From assembly GCF_011386835.1 (NCBI RefSeq), contig NC_088800.1:53473439-53537438 (forward strand): a stretch of 64,000 bases of DNA. Direction: 5' to 3'. Positions 1 through 12,239 of the stretch are shown one piece after another. A program made the translations under genes and the position numbers. Numbering within the stretch: position 1 is the stretch's first letter; every line of letters starts with the position of its first letter. Below the pieces are notes generated by a model. That model did no database searches. It was given only the letters and a program-made list of their open reading frames with translations, and was not told the DNA's origin. This DNA is from Chrysemys picta bellii (Eukaryota > Chordata > Testudines > Emydidae).

Positions 1-79
1 CCAGCCACTGTGTTGAACTGCTGTGGCGTTGTGTCTGATTACATTAATTCGGTGCTGTTGGTGTTTTTGTTTTAAACAG

Positions 80-187
80 GTAATGATGATTCAGACATAG
101 AGATCCAAGAGGACGAGGGATCTGATAGTGAAGAGGAAGACAGGCAGCTAATAAAGCAGCGCACGGCCATGGAGATCCTGATGCAAG
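80..187 (+). CDS. Internal exon of an acidic nuclear-type protein (gene not recognised)
   Basis: A pyrimidine-rich tract and AG end at 79, and a GT donor (gtatcc) follows 187. The 108-bp exon holds two bases of a split codon, 35 full codons and one trailing base. It encodes a run of Asp/Glu/Ser ([19 protein letters not shown]) and then a basic/helical stretch ([15 protein letters not shown]). The trailing phase fits the exon at 19138, which begins with two bases completing a Gly codon. Serine inside acidic runs looks like casein-kinase-2 sites, as in many chromatin and nucleolar proteins. I do not recognise the gene. That it is one gene with 19138-19193 and 25081-25233 is inferred from phase, strand and composition. 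Confidence 0.7.
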
Positions 188-450
188 GTATCCTGTTTGG
201 GTTCATGAGCTTGCACCCTGCTCAATTCTCTTGAACTGACAGGGGTACTGTAGTGCTTCACAGAAGAGGGGTCTTTTCAAGGGAGCCAAGGCAAGGGAAA
301 TTTTACTGGAAAGATCAGTATGTTTTTACCTTGTCTGGATTCAGAAACAGCTTTGGAAATAGCCGTAGACCTGTGGTCCCAATGCCTGACTGGGGAGCTC
401 TTCCTTTCCTTTCGCAGTAGATGTAGAGTGAATTCACATATTCCCTACAC

Positions 451-757
451 CAGTGGTTCTCAAACTATGGGTCAGGACCCCATTTTAATGGGGTCACCAG
501 GGCTGACTTTTAGACTTGCTAGGACCCAGGGCTAAAGCCCAAGCCCAAGGGCTTCAGCCCTGAGCAGCAGGGCTCAGGTTACAGGCCCCCTGCTTGGGGC
601 TGAAGCCCTTGGGCTTTGACTTTGGCTTCCCGCCTCCCCTTCCAGGGTGTTGGAGCTGAAGCTCAGGCTTCAGTCCTACCCTACCCCCCACTCCTGGGGT
701 CTTGTAGTAATTTTTGTTGGCAGAAGGTCGCGGTGCACTGAAGTTTGAGAACCCCTG
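451..757. mobile_element. Non-autonomous hAT element, family with CAGTGGTTCTCAAAC ends
   Basis: The ends are imperfect inverted repeats (CAGTGGTTCTCAAAC, and CAGGGGTTCTCAAAC read from the right end). It is flanked by a perfect 8-bp duplication CCCTACAC at 443-450 and 758-765. Length and lack of an ORF make it a MITE. Two relatives lie at 16150-16367 and 19703-19921. Confidence 0.9.
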
Positions 758-765
758 CCCTACAC

Positions 766-3700
766 TAACCTCCTGAGGTGCTGCTTCAAAACTTGGCCTT
801 TTGTTGTATTCACAATGCTACCCAAACTGTTTCCCGTATGGAAGGACTGGTTGGCTCACATGATTGTAATAACGTATGAGTTGAAGATTTTAACCTCTAG
901 GATACTAGTTCCAGCACAGCCCTGACCAGCAGTGACTCAGAGTAGTTACCATCGGAGGGCTGCTTTGGTGGCTTGTGTGAAGTGAGCTGATGCTCTCGGT
1001 TCAGTTCCTACATTAAAAATAAAAAGCACCTAATTGTCACCTTGGGGCAGTTTCAGCAGAGGCCAAGTATTTAAAAGAGCCAGAGACAATGAATTATCTC
1101 TTCACCGGCAGCAGTGGACCTCTGGGCCAGGGGCGAAGGAGCCGTGTGGGGAAGTTCATACAGCTGCTGCTCCTGCTGGAACCTGTTTTTTTGGAAAAAC
1201 TGGCGAGTCTACACCTAATTCTGTTCTCATCTCCTGCAGCATCACTCTGTTAATTTTCCTAGAGTTATTTTGGATTTAGGCTGGTGTATGTGTGAGCAGA
1301 GCCAGACCCTGGATCTCAGCCAGGCACATTTCAAACATTTTTATCCCAAACTGTTTGCCATGATTTTCATTCTGAATAAAAGTACTTTCACTCTCTCGAA
1401 AATCACCAGAAACACAAATATTCACAAATAATTTTACCTCAGAATTTATCAGAAAAGACCCAGCATGCATCTTCATGGTTTTGGTGCTATGGGAATGGTT
1501 ACCCCTAAACTGTATGTGAGCTCACTCTTGGTCACTGCTCCAGTATACAGCTAAATACTACACTTACTTCCATCTTTGCTGATTGCCTTTGCCAATTTCC
1601 AATTGTTAACACTGAGACAAAACAAAGCACAAGGTAGCTGGCTATAGTCAAATGATTGGCCCTTAACAGCAGCTTCGGGAGAAAGAAACAGCATCTAAAA
1701 GCAATGAATTTTGCTGTAAGTAGGGTTTTTCTAGGAAAAGCTTTGCTGCTGCAAATAACTATGGCTGTAGACTTGTTATTAATAAAAGTATTATTTGTTA
1801 TGCTTCATGTAGGCAATTCCCAATCTTCTGATACATCTTCACTGCCAGAGTGCCCAGATCGCTTGCCACAGTTTCATAGTTACTGTGCCTCCATACTTAA
1901 TAGACTTCTTCTGACACATAATCTTCCTCTGAACTTTCCAATAATTTATCTGATCTCTCTGTTTGCTGAATCAAGAGTGGCCATCCCTTTCAGCCTGCAC
2001 CCTCTCCTTACCTTCCTGTACCTCGCATTTCTTTCTTCACTGCTCTGTCCTCTACTTGTCTACACAGCAACATTGCACCATCTGTTGCTATGTCACATCG
2101 CACCAGGAGGCAAATTATCAGCAACTAAGGACACTGCTTGTAATTGACCTAAAACATCAAGGGACATACTCATATCTCACAACGAGTAGTATCTTACTTC
2201 ATGAGTATACCTATCATTTTCATTTTCTCTGTTGTTTACCCCCTGACTGGCTGAATAGCAAAGTGACAAATGTGAAGCCTATTCATATCTGATCAGATGA
2301 TTAGATGGCACAGTGATTACATGTAGTGCACTGATCTGTCGCTTCATTTCTGGAGACTAAGGTTCCAACCTGAATTTTCAGTCATAAGTGAAATAACTTC
2401 AGAGTCTAGTCAAGCTTCCAGTGTAACCTTGGCTCATGTAATAAAACCATTACAGAATGTGGCACATCTTGATGGTTTGTGCTCAGGAATAGCCCAGTAA
2501 TGGAAATGCTACAGATTCAGACAGAGATGGTCTATGTTTACAGAGCTGCGTGAGAAAGCCTGACTGCATTAAGTCAACCATTATTCAGTGCTGTCAGTTC
2601 TCTCAGCAACTTTATCCAGGGTGCTAATGAAGCCCAGTTATCCAGATGGCTTGGAGAGCATGCCCAAAATTCAGTAGCTCTTGCTCTTTATTCTAGGAAT
2701 TGAAGAGATCCCAACTATAGAAATATCACCTCTGTGTTTATATTTGGGGATGAGGTTTGACAGCCTAGGCTATAGCAACCCAAGACTGGTTTGGTTTTTG
2801 GTGTGGGAGGATGGTCTTTATTAATGCAAAATCAAAGGATAAGAGATCTAGATTTCCTAAAGCATATTAACATTCCAGCAGCTGCGTGTGGGATTGCTGT
2901 GATAATGTTGTGTTGGCTGACAAGCTAACAAGTGTATTTGGAGAAAATCTATTCTTGTGAAAAGCTACATTGTTTAACACAGTCCTGGCAAGGATGAGTA
3001 AGGAAATGTTGCAGAAGAGAAAAGGCTTTTTATTCAGAAAGCAAAATGCATCTTACAGGAGCCTGTGAAACTAAGTATATAACAATCAAACCTAAGAGAC
3101 ATATTCTGGCTGGCGGTTCGTGGGGAGGAGGGATCAGAGAGCCTAGTCCACATGTCTGTGTATGTCCACTGTCTGATTTGCTGGTAACAGCTCTGCATAC
3201 GTGTGGGGGTGGCTGCACTGCATGGATCATTCCTAATCTCATTACCAATAGATTTCTCAGGAGGGACTGCACGTTGAGCAGCATGTAACCAAAGTATGCT
3301 GCACTTTGACACTGCTTTTGTGGCATGTGTGAGCACCTTTTTGAAAGGTGGGAAAAGGGCATTTCTACCCTAGCCCAGATTTGTACTTAAACTTGCGCTT
3401 AAGAAGATGGTGCATGAAAGGCTCTAATCCAGAGCCCAGCAGCTAACTTGAACCGGGCACTGGGCAGAGGTGCAGGGGAGGAATCCTCTCCCCCACTAGG
3501 CAGGCTGCAGAGTGGTTACAGAGCTGCTCTGTGGAGGCTACTCTAGCCCAACTCCTGCAATAGCTTTCATGGGCACTTTTGCCACCCTTTGTGGAGGATC
3601 TGCAGAGAAGCAGCTCCTTAGTGCCCATCCTGCCCATGCCCTACCCCTACACAGAGAGACCCTGCAAAACTGAAATACCTCACTTGGGACCCCTCAGAAA

Positions 3701-3880
3701 CCTTCCTTGCAGCACAAGACCTGCAGAGTAGGGGGGGAGTGGACTGGCAGTGAAATGGACAGACTGTTCTCTGGAAATCATTCCTCCAAAATTCCTGCTT
3801 TCATTCCCATTTTCCCCAGCTTGCAACCGTATTCAGACTTTGGCTGCTGAATTTCTAGCATGCTCCCTTCTCTCCAGTCT
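766..3880. other. Intron sequence without recognised features
   Basis: Ordinary AT-leaning intron DNA of the acidic-protein gene. A 163-codon open frame at 1656-2147 has no recognisable domain and no family match I can name. I see no repeat family or RNA gene here with confidence. Confidence 0.5.
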
Positions 3881-3888
3881 CACTAAGG

Positions 3889-4199
3889 CAGGGTTCGGCA
3901 ACCTTTCAGAAGTGGTGTGCCGAGTCTTCATTTATTCACTGTGATTTAAGGTTTCGCGTGCCAGTAATACATTTTAACGTTTTTAGAAGGTCTCTTTCTA
4001 TAAGTCTATAATATATAACTAAACTATTGTTGTATGTAAAGTAAATAAGGTTTTTTAAATGTTTAAGAAGCTTCATTTAAAATTAAATTAAAATGCTGAG
4101 CCCCCCGGACCGGTGGCCAGGACCCGGGTAGTGTGAGTGCCACTGAAAATCAGCTCACGTGCCACCTTCGGCACGCGTGCCATAGGTTGCCTACCCCTG
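3889..4199. mobile_element. Non-autonomous hAT element (CAGGGTTCGGCAACC ends)
   Basis: Left end CAGGGTTCGGCAACC pairs with the right end read in reverse as CAGGGGTAGGCAACC. An exact 8-bp duplication CACTAAGG flanks it at 3881-3888 and 4200-4207. It has no coding capacity. The interior is AT-rich on the left and GC-rich on the right. Confidence 0.9.
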
Positions 4200-4207
4200 C
4201 ACTAAGG

Positions 4208-4587
4208 TGTGAAGAAACTACAGATGGGCCATTAAGCTGGTGGGGGGAATTCAATAAGGAATGCACAACAGCTGTCTGTTCCTTGTTTAGGTTCTCACAG
4301 GTTTCAATGGATTTTCTTCTGCTTTTCAAAACATGAAAAAAATCTTATTTGGGGTGTTTAATAATAATCCAGTTCTTACAGACTCTCTGGGTCTTAAAGA
4401 AAAACACAGCTGTGAAACCAAAACTAAGACTTAACAAGGGAGAATCTGGAAGTGCATGTACATTAGAAAGGCATCAGGAGATTTCTCGTAGTATAGTGAA
4501 CATTTTTCCCTGTAGGGTGAAATTCACTCCTGTGCAGAAGGTCAGCATGAGGCACTATGCACCACATAAAAGCTTCCATGCTGCGTC
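4208..4587. other. Intron sequence, nothing recognised
   Basis: Between the hAT copy and the CR1. No exon with paired splice signals and no known repeat was seen. Confidence 0.4.
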
Positions 4588-5500
4588 ACACCAGGGTCCA
4601 TCTTGCCCAGTATCCTGTCTCTGACAGTGAGCTGTACCAGAGCTTCAGGGGGAATATATAGAACAGGGCAGTATCCCTGACCATCTTGGCAAATAGCGAT
4701 TAATGGACCTATCCTCTATGAATTTATCCAATTCTCTTTTGAACCCAGTTGCAATTTTGGCCACCATAACATCCTGGGGCAATGAGTTCCAAAGGTGAGT
4801 TGTGCGCTGTGTGAGAAAGTACTTCTTGTTTGCATTAAACCTGCAGCCTATTAATTTCATTGGGTGACCCTTGTTTTTGGTATTGTGTGAAAGGGTAAGT
4901 AATACTTCTCTATTCCCTTTTTTTCCACACCAGTCATGATTTTATAGACCACTTAGGCATCTCTTTTCTAAAATGAACAGTCCCAGTCTTTTTAATCTCG
5001 CCTCATATGGAAGCCGTTCCATACCCTTTATCATCTTTGTTCCCCTTCTCTGAACCTGTTCCAGTTCTATTACATCCTTTTTTAGATGGAGCAAATAGAA
5101 CTGGACACAGTATTCAAGCTGTGAGCGCACGAGGGATTTATATAGTAGCATTATGATATTTTCTGTCTTATTTTCTATCCTTTTCTTAATAATTCCTAAC
5201 ATACTGTTAGCCTTTTTGACCGCTGCTGCACATTGAGCAGACATTTTTAGAGAACTATCCCTAGAGACTCCAAGATCTCTTTCTTGGGTGGTAACAGCTA
5301 ATTTAGAACTCATCACTGTACATGTATAGTTGGAATTTTTTTTATTTAAGTGCATTACTTTGCATTTACCAACATTGAATTTCATCTGCCATTTTGTTGC
5401 CCAGTCACCCAGTCTTGTGAGATCCCTCTGTAGCTCCTTGCAGTCTGCTTTGGACTTAAGTCCCATATAAAATGCTAGGGCCTGGTCCTGCAACCTGCTC
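4588..5500 (-). mobile_element. CR1-type LINE, 3' half, old copy
   Basis: On the minus strand the two open frames 5493-4942 and 4860-4645 read as the C-terminal part of a CR1 reverse-transcriptase ORF. Typical strings include QRDLTRLGDWATKWQM, FNVGKCKVMHL, ERDLGV and SQLEYCVQF. The RT catalytic motif lies upstream and is missing, so the copy is 5' truncated. The 3' UTR side (4588-4680) carries the usual CR1 'ATCCTGTCTCTGACAGTG' region. Stops and a frame change mark it as dead. Confidence 0.88.
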
Positions 5501-5767
5501 TACGTGAGCAGACTTCTTTTACCTGCACAGAGCTTATTACAGAATGGCAACTTCCTTCTTAATGTTTCCAAGCCATCCTCACAGGATTGGTGTGCACAGA
5601 AACTCCCAAGAAATATTGGAGTAAAACTTCCTTCCTGTTGTAAGCAAATGCATTGGAGCCCACCCCACTAGAAAACCAGAGGAGAGTGTCTCCTTCATGG
5701 CCCTACCATCCTTGGGTTTCAGAGTACTACACAACTCTGAAGGATTTGTCAAGGGTTTTTTCATTAG

Positions 5768-5965
5768 ACAGTATTGTTTAGTGGATAGAGCACTGGGCTG
5801 GGTCTCAGGAGACCTGTGTTCTATTCCTTTCTCTGCCAGATGATTTGGGCAAGTAACAGCCTCTCTGTGCCTCAGTTTTCCTATGTGTAAAATGGGTATA
5901 AAGATACTGACCTTTGAGATCTACTGATGAAAAGTGCTACATGAGAGCTACGCATTATTATTATT
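5768..5965 (+). mobile_element. MIR-type CORE-SINE
   Basis: Matches the MIR layout: a tRNA-like left part (tagtggatagagcactgg), the phrase 'gcctcagttttcctatgtg', then 'gtaaaatgggtataaagata' and a 3' part ending in ATTATTATTATT. It is an ancient amniote-wide SINE and is intron-resident here. Confidence 0.85.
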
Positions 5966-7250
5966 TTGCACCTACTTTCACAAATCTAATACTGAGAGAC
6001 TATTTGTGTGCTTTTGGAATGCTAATGACTGTGGCATCTGGGACCTGATCACTTGTACTGATCACTTGTACTGAGGTACTGAAAGGTACTGAGCACTTGT
6101 ACCTCCAGTTGAAGTTGACAAGATTTTCAAATGCTCAACACCTCTCAGATTCAGACCCTTGGAACTGAATGTACTTTGCCAAATGCACAAGAGGCAGACC
6201 TGCCCCTCTGTCATGCGGTGAAGTGGGCAAACAGCCTGAGTTAGAGACAAAATGGCACCTGTCACTTGGACTCTGCTGAGCCTCCATATGTTTTTTTTTT
6301 TTTTTTTTTTGCACGTCCATTCCCTGGAGGGGATGACAGTTATTGTTTTTATAACCACGGCACGTAAGTGTTGGACCCAAGACTCATAAAGAGCTCCATG
6401 GAGTCTTTCCAGTCAGTTCCCTCGGTAAATGCACCCTCAAGCTGTTGTTTTAAATGGTAGCATTTGCCCAAGAGACCAGAAGGGCTCCTTAAACATTTCA
6501 TTAGGCAGTTTGTTAAAGTCCACAGTATGGAGCCAATGGACTCTGTTCCAGCTGATCTCATATTTACATATTCTTCACATTATTTACCAAAGACTAGGAA
6601 AGCTCCTTCATGCAACTGCACCTAAAAGATATTTGTACACAGTGCATAGAAAACACAGAGAAATGTGCAGTTAATCACAACAGCCCAGTTCTTTTAAAGG
6701 GGCATCTCTCGCAAGTACTAGAGACACCAGGGTTAGAGACTTAGTCTGGGACTTCAAAGGACGTCAAGGGAGTAAGGTGTCCAACTGCCCTGACAGTCAA
6801 TGGGATTTGGGCACCTACTTTCAGCTCCTTTGCAGATCACAACCTAATTCCTTGCCAAGTCTTTAAAATCAGAAGTGGTTTTGAACTCTAGAAATACAAC
6901 CCAACTATCTGACCCTGGTAGTGTAGAATAGGCCCTGATTCAAAGCTTATTACAGTGAGTCTTTCACTGATTGCTGTAGGCTTTAGATTATGTTCCTGTG
7001 CTAAAACTAGAGAGGAAAGGCCAAGAGCCTGCCCGAAGTATAGAAGGTATTCGGCTCTTGCATGGCAGACAGAACCCCTCTAGCTATTTCATAGTGGATG
7101 AAGCACAGGGTAGCTCTGTCCCTGTCACACCTGTTTTCAGAGCAACCCACAGCCTACAGCAGGAATTTACTGAACTGGTATTGACCTCCATGACTTTTTC
7201 ACACTAAGTCGCTCCCTAATGAACATCTTCAAGTGCAGTTTTACTCTGAA
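5966..7250. other. Intron sequence with a poly(T) tract
   Basis: Contains a long homopolymer T run at about 6291-6310, preceded by ordinary sequence. It could be the A-tail of an antisense retrocopy, but no parent sequence is recognisable next to it. Nothing else is recognised. Confidence 0.4.
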
Positions 7251-7254
7251 AAGT

Positions 7255-7420
7255 GACTCTGGGAATGGGTGACAGGGGATGGATCACTTGATGATTACCT
7301 GTTCTGTTCATTCCCTCTGAAGCACCTGGCATTGGCCACTGGCGGAAGACAGAATCCTGAGCTAGATGGACCTTTGGTCTGACCCAATATGGCCATTCTT
7401 ATGTTCTTCTTACGTTCTGT
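7255..7420 (+). mobile_element. CR1-type LINE 3' end
   Basis: Reads 'gggaatgggtgacaggggat', then 'ctagatggacctttggtctg', and ends in 'ttcttatgttcttcttacg', the short tandem CR1 tail. It is the same 3' UTR subfamily as the copy at 4588-5500, in the opposite orientation, and it lacks any coding part. Confidence 0.82.
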
Positions 7421-7994
7421 TCACATGGCAGCCTGGGGCTCCCTGCTATTATCTCTCACTGATTCTAGTTCAATGGGACTTAGTCTGTGAGTAAAAGGAG
7501 GTTGTTTCTAACAGCAAGCCCTGCAAATTCCCCCTGGGATCTGAGAGTTGGGTTGGGTTATTTTCTCCTTCTCACACATCATCAACAGTAATATAGGTTC
7601 TGCCGGAAAAATTCTGCCTTCACTGACACCTGTGTGATTTCATTGCCTTCAAATTCCATCCCCAAGGACATCTGTGCACTAATCTGGTGTTCAGCAGGGT
7701 TGCCCATTGTCACATTGACTGGAACTTAGTAAACACTCTTGTTCATGCTGCCCAGGAAGAGTAGACTCCAGGCTCCTTCCCTCCCAAGCTTCTTTCAATC
7801 GACTCGCTGAACAGTGAGTGCTGTGTCCTAGGAAAAGAGTTGCACATTGAAATCAGACACAAATAAACTCTCCTCAAATAGGGATTTCATTTTCTCCTTC
7901 CAACCACCAATCTGCACTCCAGTAGAATCATGTTCAGGAACTTGGCCTGGGCCTCTTGCAGCCTGTATCAGCTGAATTAAGTCTCATAGAGAAT
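7421..7994. other. Intron sequence, nothing recognised
   Basis: No exon, RNA gene or repeat family recognised. Confidence 0.4.
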
Positions 7995-8283
7995 GTATGA
8001 GATTACAGATCATAGATAACCGTGATGACCTAGTCTGACCTCCTGCACATTGCAGGCCTCAGAACCTTACCCAGCCACTCCTGTAATAGTCCCATAATCT
8101 TTGGCTGAGTTACTGAAGTCATTAAAGACATCAAGATACAGAGAATCCACAATTAACTCTTGTTCAAACCATCAGGTGACCCATACCCCACTCTGCAGAG
8201 GAAGGTAAAAAACCCCAAGTGCCAATCTGACCGGGGGGGGTGTGGAATTCCTTCTCGATCCCAAATATGGTGATCAGTTAGAC

Positions 8284-8704
8284 CAGGGGTGGCTCCAGAG
8301 CTACATGTGGCTCTTCAGAGGTTAATATGTGGCTCCTTATATAGGCGCTAACTCCGGAGATGGAGCTACAGGCACCAACTTTCCAGTGTTCTACAGAGTG
8401 CTCAATGATCAACCCTGGGCTCTGCCCCAGGCCCTGGCCCCACTCCTTCCCCTGAGTCTGCTGTGCCTTACTCCTCCCCCCCCACACCCCCCAAAGCCTG
8501 CTGCACACCACAAAACAGCTGATTGCGGCCAGGGGGAGGTGCAGGGATGGAGGGTTAGGTGCTGATCGGCAGTGCTGCTGGTGGGTGGGAGACACTGGGC
8601 GCGGGGGGGGAGCTGACGGGGGGCTGCTGACATGTTACTCTGGCTCTTTGGCAATGCACATTGGTAAATTCTGGCTCCTTCTCAGGCTCAGGTTGGCCAC
8701 CCCG
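8284..8704. mobile_element. Non-autonomous hAT element nested in CR1
   Basis: Left end CAGGGGTGGCTCC; right end in reverse CGGGGTGGCC, one base shorter near the tip. Target duplications are AGTTAGAC (8276-8283) and AGTTAGAT (8705-8712), seven of eight matching. The GC-rich interior has no coding signal. Confidence 0.8.
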
Positions 8705-8768
8705 AGTTAGATCCTGAGCATGTGGTCAAGACCATCCAGCCAGACACCTGGGAAAGAATCCTCTATAG

Positions 8769-9335
8769 CAGGCCTGCACAATTCGTAAAGCGGCGAGGGC
8801 CATATTACTCCAAAGAAAACAGCTGAGGGCCGAACCCCCCCGAACCCCCTCCCCAGCGCCGCCCAGCCCCCCCCGAAACAACACCCCCCCCAGCGCCGCC
8901 TGCTCCGTGGAAAAAAGCCCTCCTTCCCCAGCGCCGCCCTGCTGAAACAGCAGTATTGAACCTTGGTAATATGTTATAGCTGGTAAAAGAAAAATATCTT
9001 TTTGCTAGAAGTAGAATAAGATCTTCCCCCCACATTGTAATCAATTGCCCTGTTGAATGAATGAGGAAGGCAAGTGCCTCCAGACACCAGACCAGATCAG
9101 TAGAACAGGTCAGCCACCAACTTGCTGCTTGCCTCCTCAGCCCCCCGGCTCACCTACTCACCCCCCACCACTGCCCTCCCGCTTGCCTCCTCAGCCCCCC
9201 TGCTGGCTCACCTGCCCCTTGCCTACTCACCCCCCACAAGCTGCACAGTGAGCCCACCTACTCACCCCCCACGGGCCACACAGTGAGCCCACGCAGGCCG
9301 CATGCGGCCCCCGGGCCACATGTTGTGCAGGCCTG
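8769..9335. mobile_element. Non-autonomous hAT element nested in CR1
   Basis: Ends CAGGCCTGCACAA are perfectly inverted. An exact 8-bp duplication CTCTATAG sits at 8761-8768 and 9336-9343. The interior has C-rich degenerate tandem units, so the open frames there are compositional. Confidence 0.92.
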
Positions 9336-9595
9336 CTCTATAGTAACTCAGAGCCCTCCCCATCTAGTGTCCCATCTCGTAGCAGTCACAGATGGGCCAT
9401 ATGCCATTGTAGGCAACTTTATCATACCTTCCCTTCCATAAACTTATCAAACCCTGTTTTGAAACAAGTTAGGTTTTTTGCCCCCACTGCTCCCGTTGGA
9501 AGGCTGTTCTAGAATGTCACTCCTCTGATGGTTAGAAACCTTCTAATTTCAAGCCTATACTTGTTAATGACCAGTTTATACCCATTTGTTCTCAG

Positions 9596-10884
9596 GCATG
9601 GGGGTTAATACATGTCCACTGCTGGATTGTGGCCCCAGTGTAGACAGTGCACAGTTATTACACTGCCAGCTGCAGCAAGCGTCACACACAGAGGGAAAAT
9701 TGCAGACTCTTGAAGGTGAAACCGTGGATACATGTTCATTTCCAATTTTCAATAGCTCAGTGGCTACATACTTTACAGAGCAAATCAATCTGAATCCAGA
9801 GACATAGTGAATAACAGCATGTTCATTACTAGCATTATACCCAATTATCACTTTGTACAACCTGTCCCTGCTGAACTCACGTTGTCTGTAAGTAAACCCA
9901 GCAAACTTCCATTCACTTAGAAGCAATGTGAACCTCTGTGGCAGGAGTAAATCAGTGAGTACTAAACTCCAGAGCAGGCCCTGAAACCCCAGGCTAAACT
10001 GAGCTGAACTGAGTAAACTGCAAGTGACATATGCCTCCGTACGTGCCAGCTCTCCCCGTTCTGCAGACACAAGCCCTCTATTTTCAGACCCTCCTCAGGA
10101 ACATGAGTAAATGTACTTATGTCCTCTATCAGCCCCTCTTACTCCCCCTACAGACCTCACACACAGAGTTGATTTTGAATATCTGAATTTTAAAATGTGC
10201 TGCCTTCACTGTAGAGACTCTTCTAGTAACCTGGAAGATCTCACTTTTGCTAATGCTCAGTGTATTGAGCACCCTTGTCCTCACCTCTTCGGGATCAGAC
10301 AGTCTCCGGAGGATGTGTCACAGGGCCTGATTCTCATCCCACTCCAGTGTCACAGAAGTATAACTCCATTGACTTAATGGAGCTACTCCTGATTTACATG
10401 AATGTAAGGAGGAGCAAAAATCACACCCACAGTCTTTCTCCCTTCTTTCTTCCACTGAAGCCCCTGCGTTAGATGCCCATGACCATCTATCATTTTATAA
10501 TTCAATATACAATAGAGCATGTGAGAGTATGTCTAGTAGGTTTGAGGCAGCTCTTCCAGAGCTACATAGTCTAGCCTAGGTTATGTTATACAGACTGTCC
10601 CTACAGCAGGAAAAAAGGCTCCCTTTCCAAATAGTGACTCCAGCACAGCCCACCCAGGGCTTCTCTTGTTTTGCCACCTTTTCTCTGTCTCTGTTCCAGC
10701 AGGCATGGGATGGAGAGAGAACCTTTTTTGTTTTAAAGGCACTGTATACAAGGATTGCCCTGTGATAGCTGCACCAGCAGTTTGTTCTCCTGAAAGGTCC
10801 AGTCTTTTAACAGCTATTCATTTAGTAGCTACCTCTTGCATGTCCATATTATGGTATATCTCACCACCCCAAGCCAAAACCTGC
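9596..10884. other. Intron sequence, nothing recognised
   Basis: A 164-codon minus-strand frame (10070-9576) shows no domain, and I treat it as chance. No repeat recognised. Confidence 0.4.
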
Positions 10885-10892
10885 ATCTAGGG

Positions 10893-11845
10893 CAGGGGCG
10901 GGCAAACTTTTTGGCCTAAGGGCCACATCGGGTTTCCAAAATTGTATGGAGGGCCGGTTAGGGGAGGCTGTGCCTCCCCAAACAGCCAGGTGTGGCCCGG
11001 CCCCCAATCCCCATCCGACCCCCCCCCCCTGCTTCTCACCCCCTGATGACCTCCCTGGGACTCATGCCCCATCCACCCCCCCTGCTCCTTGTCTCCTGAC
11101 CACCCCTAGATCCCCCGCCCCTGACTGCCCCCCACCACCCCATCCAACCCCACCTCTCATTCCTGACTGCCCCCCCCCCCGGGACCCCTGCCCCATCCAA
11201 CCACCCCTGCTCCCTGTCCCCTGACCTCCCCCGGAACCCCCATCCCTGACTGCTCCCCACCGCCCCATCCAACCCCTCTTCTCATTCCTGACAGCCCCCC
11301 GCCCCATCCAACCACCCCTGCTCCCCGTTCCCTGATCTCCCCCAGAACCCCTGCCCCTGACTGAACCCCCACTGCCCCATCCAAACCCCCTCTCCTTCCT
11401 GACTGCCCCCCCAGGACTCCTGCCCCCATTCAACCCCCCTGTTCCCCACCCTCTGACCGCCCTGCCCCTATCCACACCCCTGACCATCACCCCAAACTCC
11501 CCTGCCCTCTATCCAACCCCCCTGCTCCCTGCCCCCTTACCGCTGCCTGGAGCACCAGTGGCCGGCGGCCTGGAGCACCAGTGGCTGGCAGCGCTACAGC
11601 CACACCGCCCAGAGCACCAGGATGGACAGCAGTGCTGTCCGGCTAGAGCCAGCCATGCCACGGTGCAGCACAGAGCACCGGGTCAGGCCAGCTCTGCAGC
11701 TGTGCTGCCGCCCAGAGCATTGCGCCAGCGGCACAGTGAACTGAAGCTGCAGGGGAGGGGGAACAGCAGGGGAGAAGCTGGGGGCTAGCCAGGAGTTCAG
11801 AGGCCGGGCAGCAGGGTCCCGCGGGCCGTAGTTTGCCCACCTCTG
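10893..11845. mobile_element. Non-autonomous hAT element with internal C-rich minisatellite
   Basis: Left end CAGGGGCGGGCAAACT pairs with right end in reverse CAGAGGTGGGCAAACT. Exact target duplication ATCTAGGG at 10885-10892 and 11846-11853. From about 11030 to 11540 the interior is a degenerate tandem array of C-rich units (phrases like 'ccccatccaacc' and 'cctgactgccccc' recur). This explains the overlapping low-complexity ORFs on both strands. Confidence 0.9.
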
Positions 11846-12239
11846 ATCTAGGGGCTATTAGGGTGACCCGCAAAGGGAGCAAGTATGCCCCCTTGTGCTT
11901 CTCACATGAAGAAGGCTGGAAGGGTTTGTTTAAAGTTGTTGGTTTTTCACATTATAAATCAAGTCTTTTCTGTCCCAGAGGGCTAGTCTCTGGCAGCTAG
12001 AGGGCTAGTGATAACAAGAGAGTGAAATCTGAGCAATGGGGTCTGGGTTTTTTGTCAGATTTCTGGTTTGGTTTGGTTTTTGTTAACAATGAGTTAACTC
12101 CAGTGTCTAATGAAGACTTGGCTGAAAGGAAGTCAGAGGTTCCACTCCTTGCTCTTTCACCTAAAGTGCCAGAGCTCACCACATACATCTCTGAGCAGGT
12201 TTGACATTCCTCATATTTCCAAGGTAAGAAGCAAGCAGT

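Larger units (their letters stand above)
7995..9595 (-). mobile_element. CR1-type LINE interrupted by two hAT elements
   Basis: Blocks 7995-8283, 8705-8768 and 9336-9595 read as one continuous minus-strand CR1 3' region once the hAT copies at 8284-8704 and 8769-9335 are removed. The phrase 'gatcagttagac' is split by the first and 'ctctatag' is duplicated by the second. The right block has CR1 phrases such as 'aaccctgttttgaaacaag' and 'atacccatttgttctc'. The CR1 therefore predates both hAT insertions. Confidence 0.8.

Noticed and set aside
1656..2147. 163-codon open frame on the plus strand
   Set aside because: Hydrophobic composition without recognisable domain, no splice or promoter context, and located in an intron; most likely chance.
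9576..10070. 164-codon open frame on the minus strand
   Set aside because: No motif and no family resemblance; borders a CR1 end.
11036..11490. Gly/Arg-rich overlapping frames of 78-142 codons
   Set aside because: They arise from the C-rich minisatellite inside the hAT element at 10893-11845, with overlapping frames on both strands.
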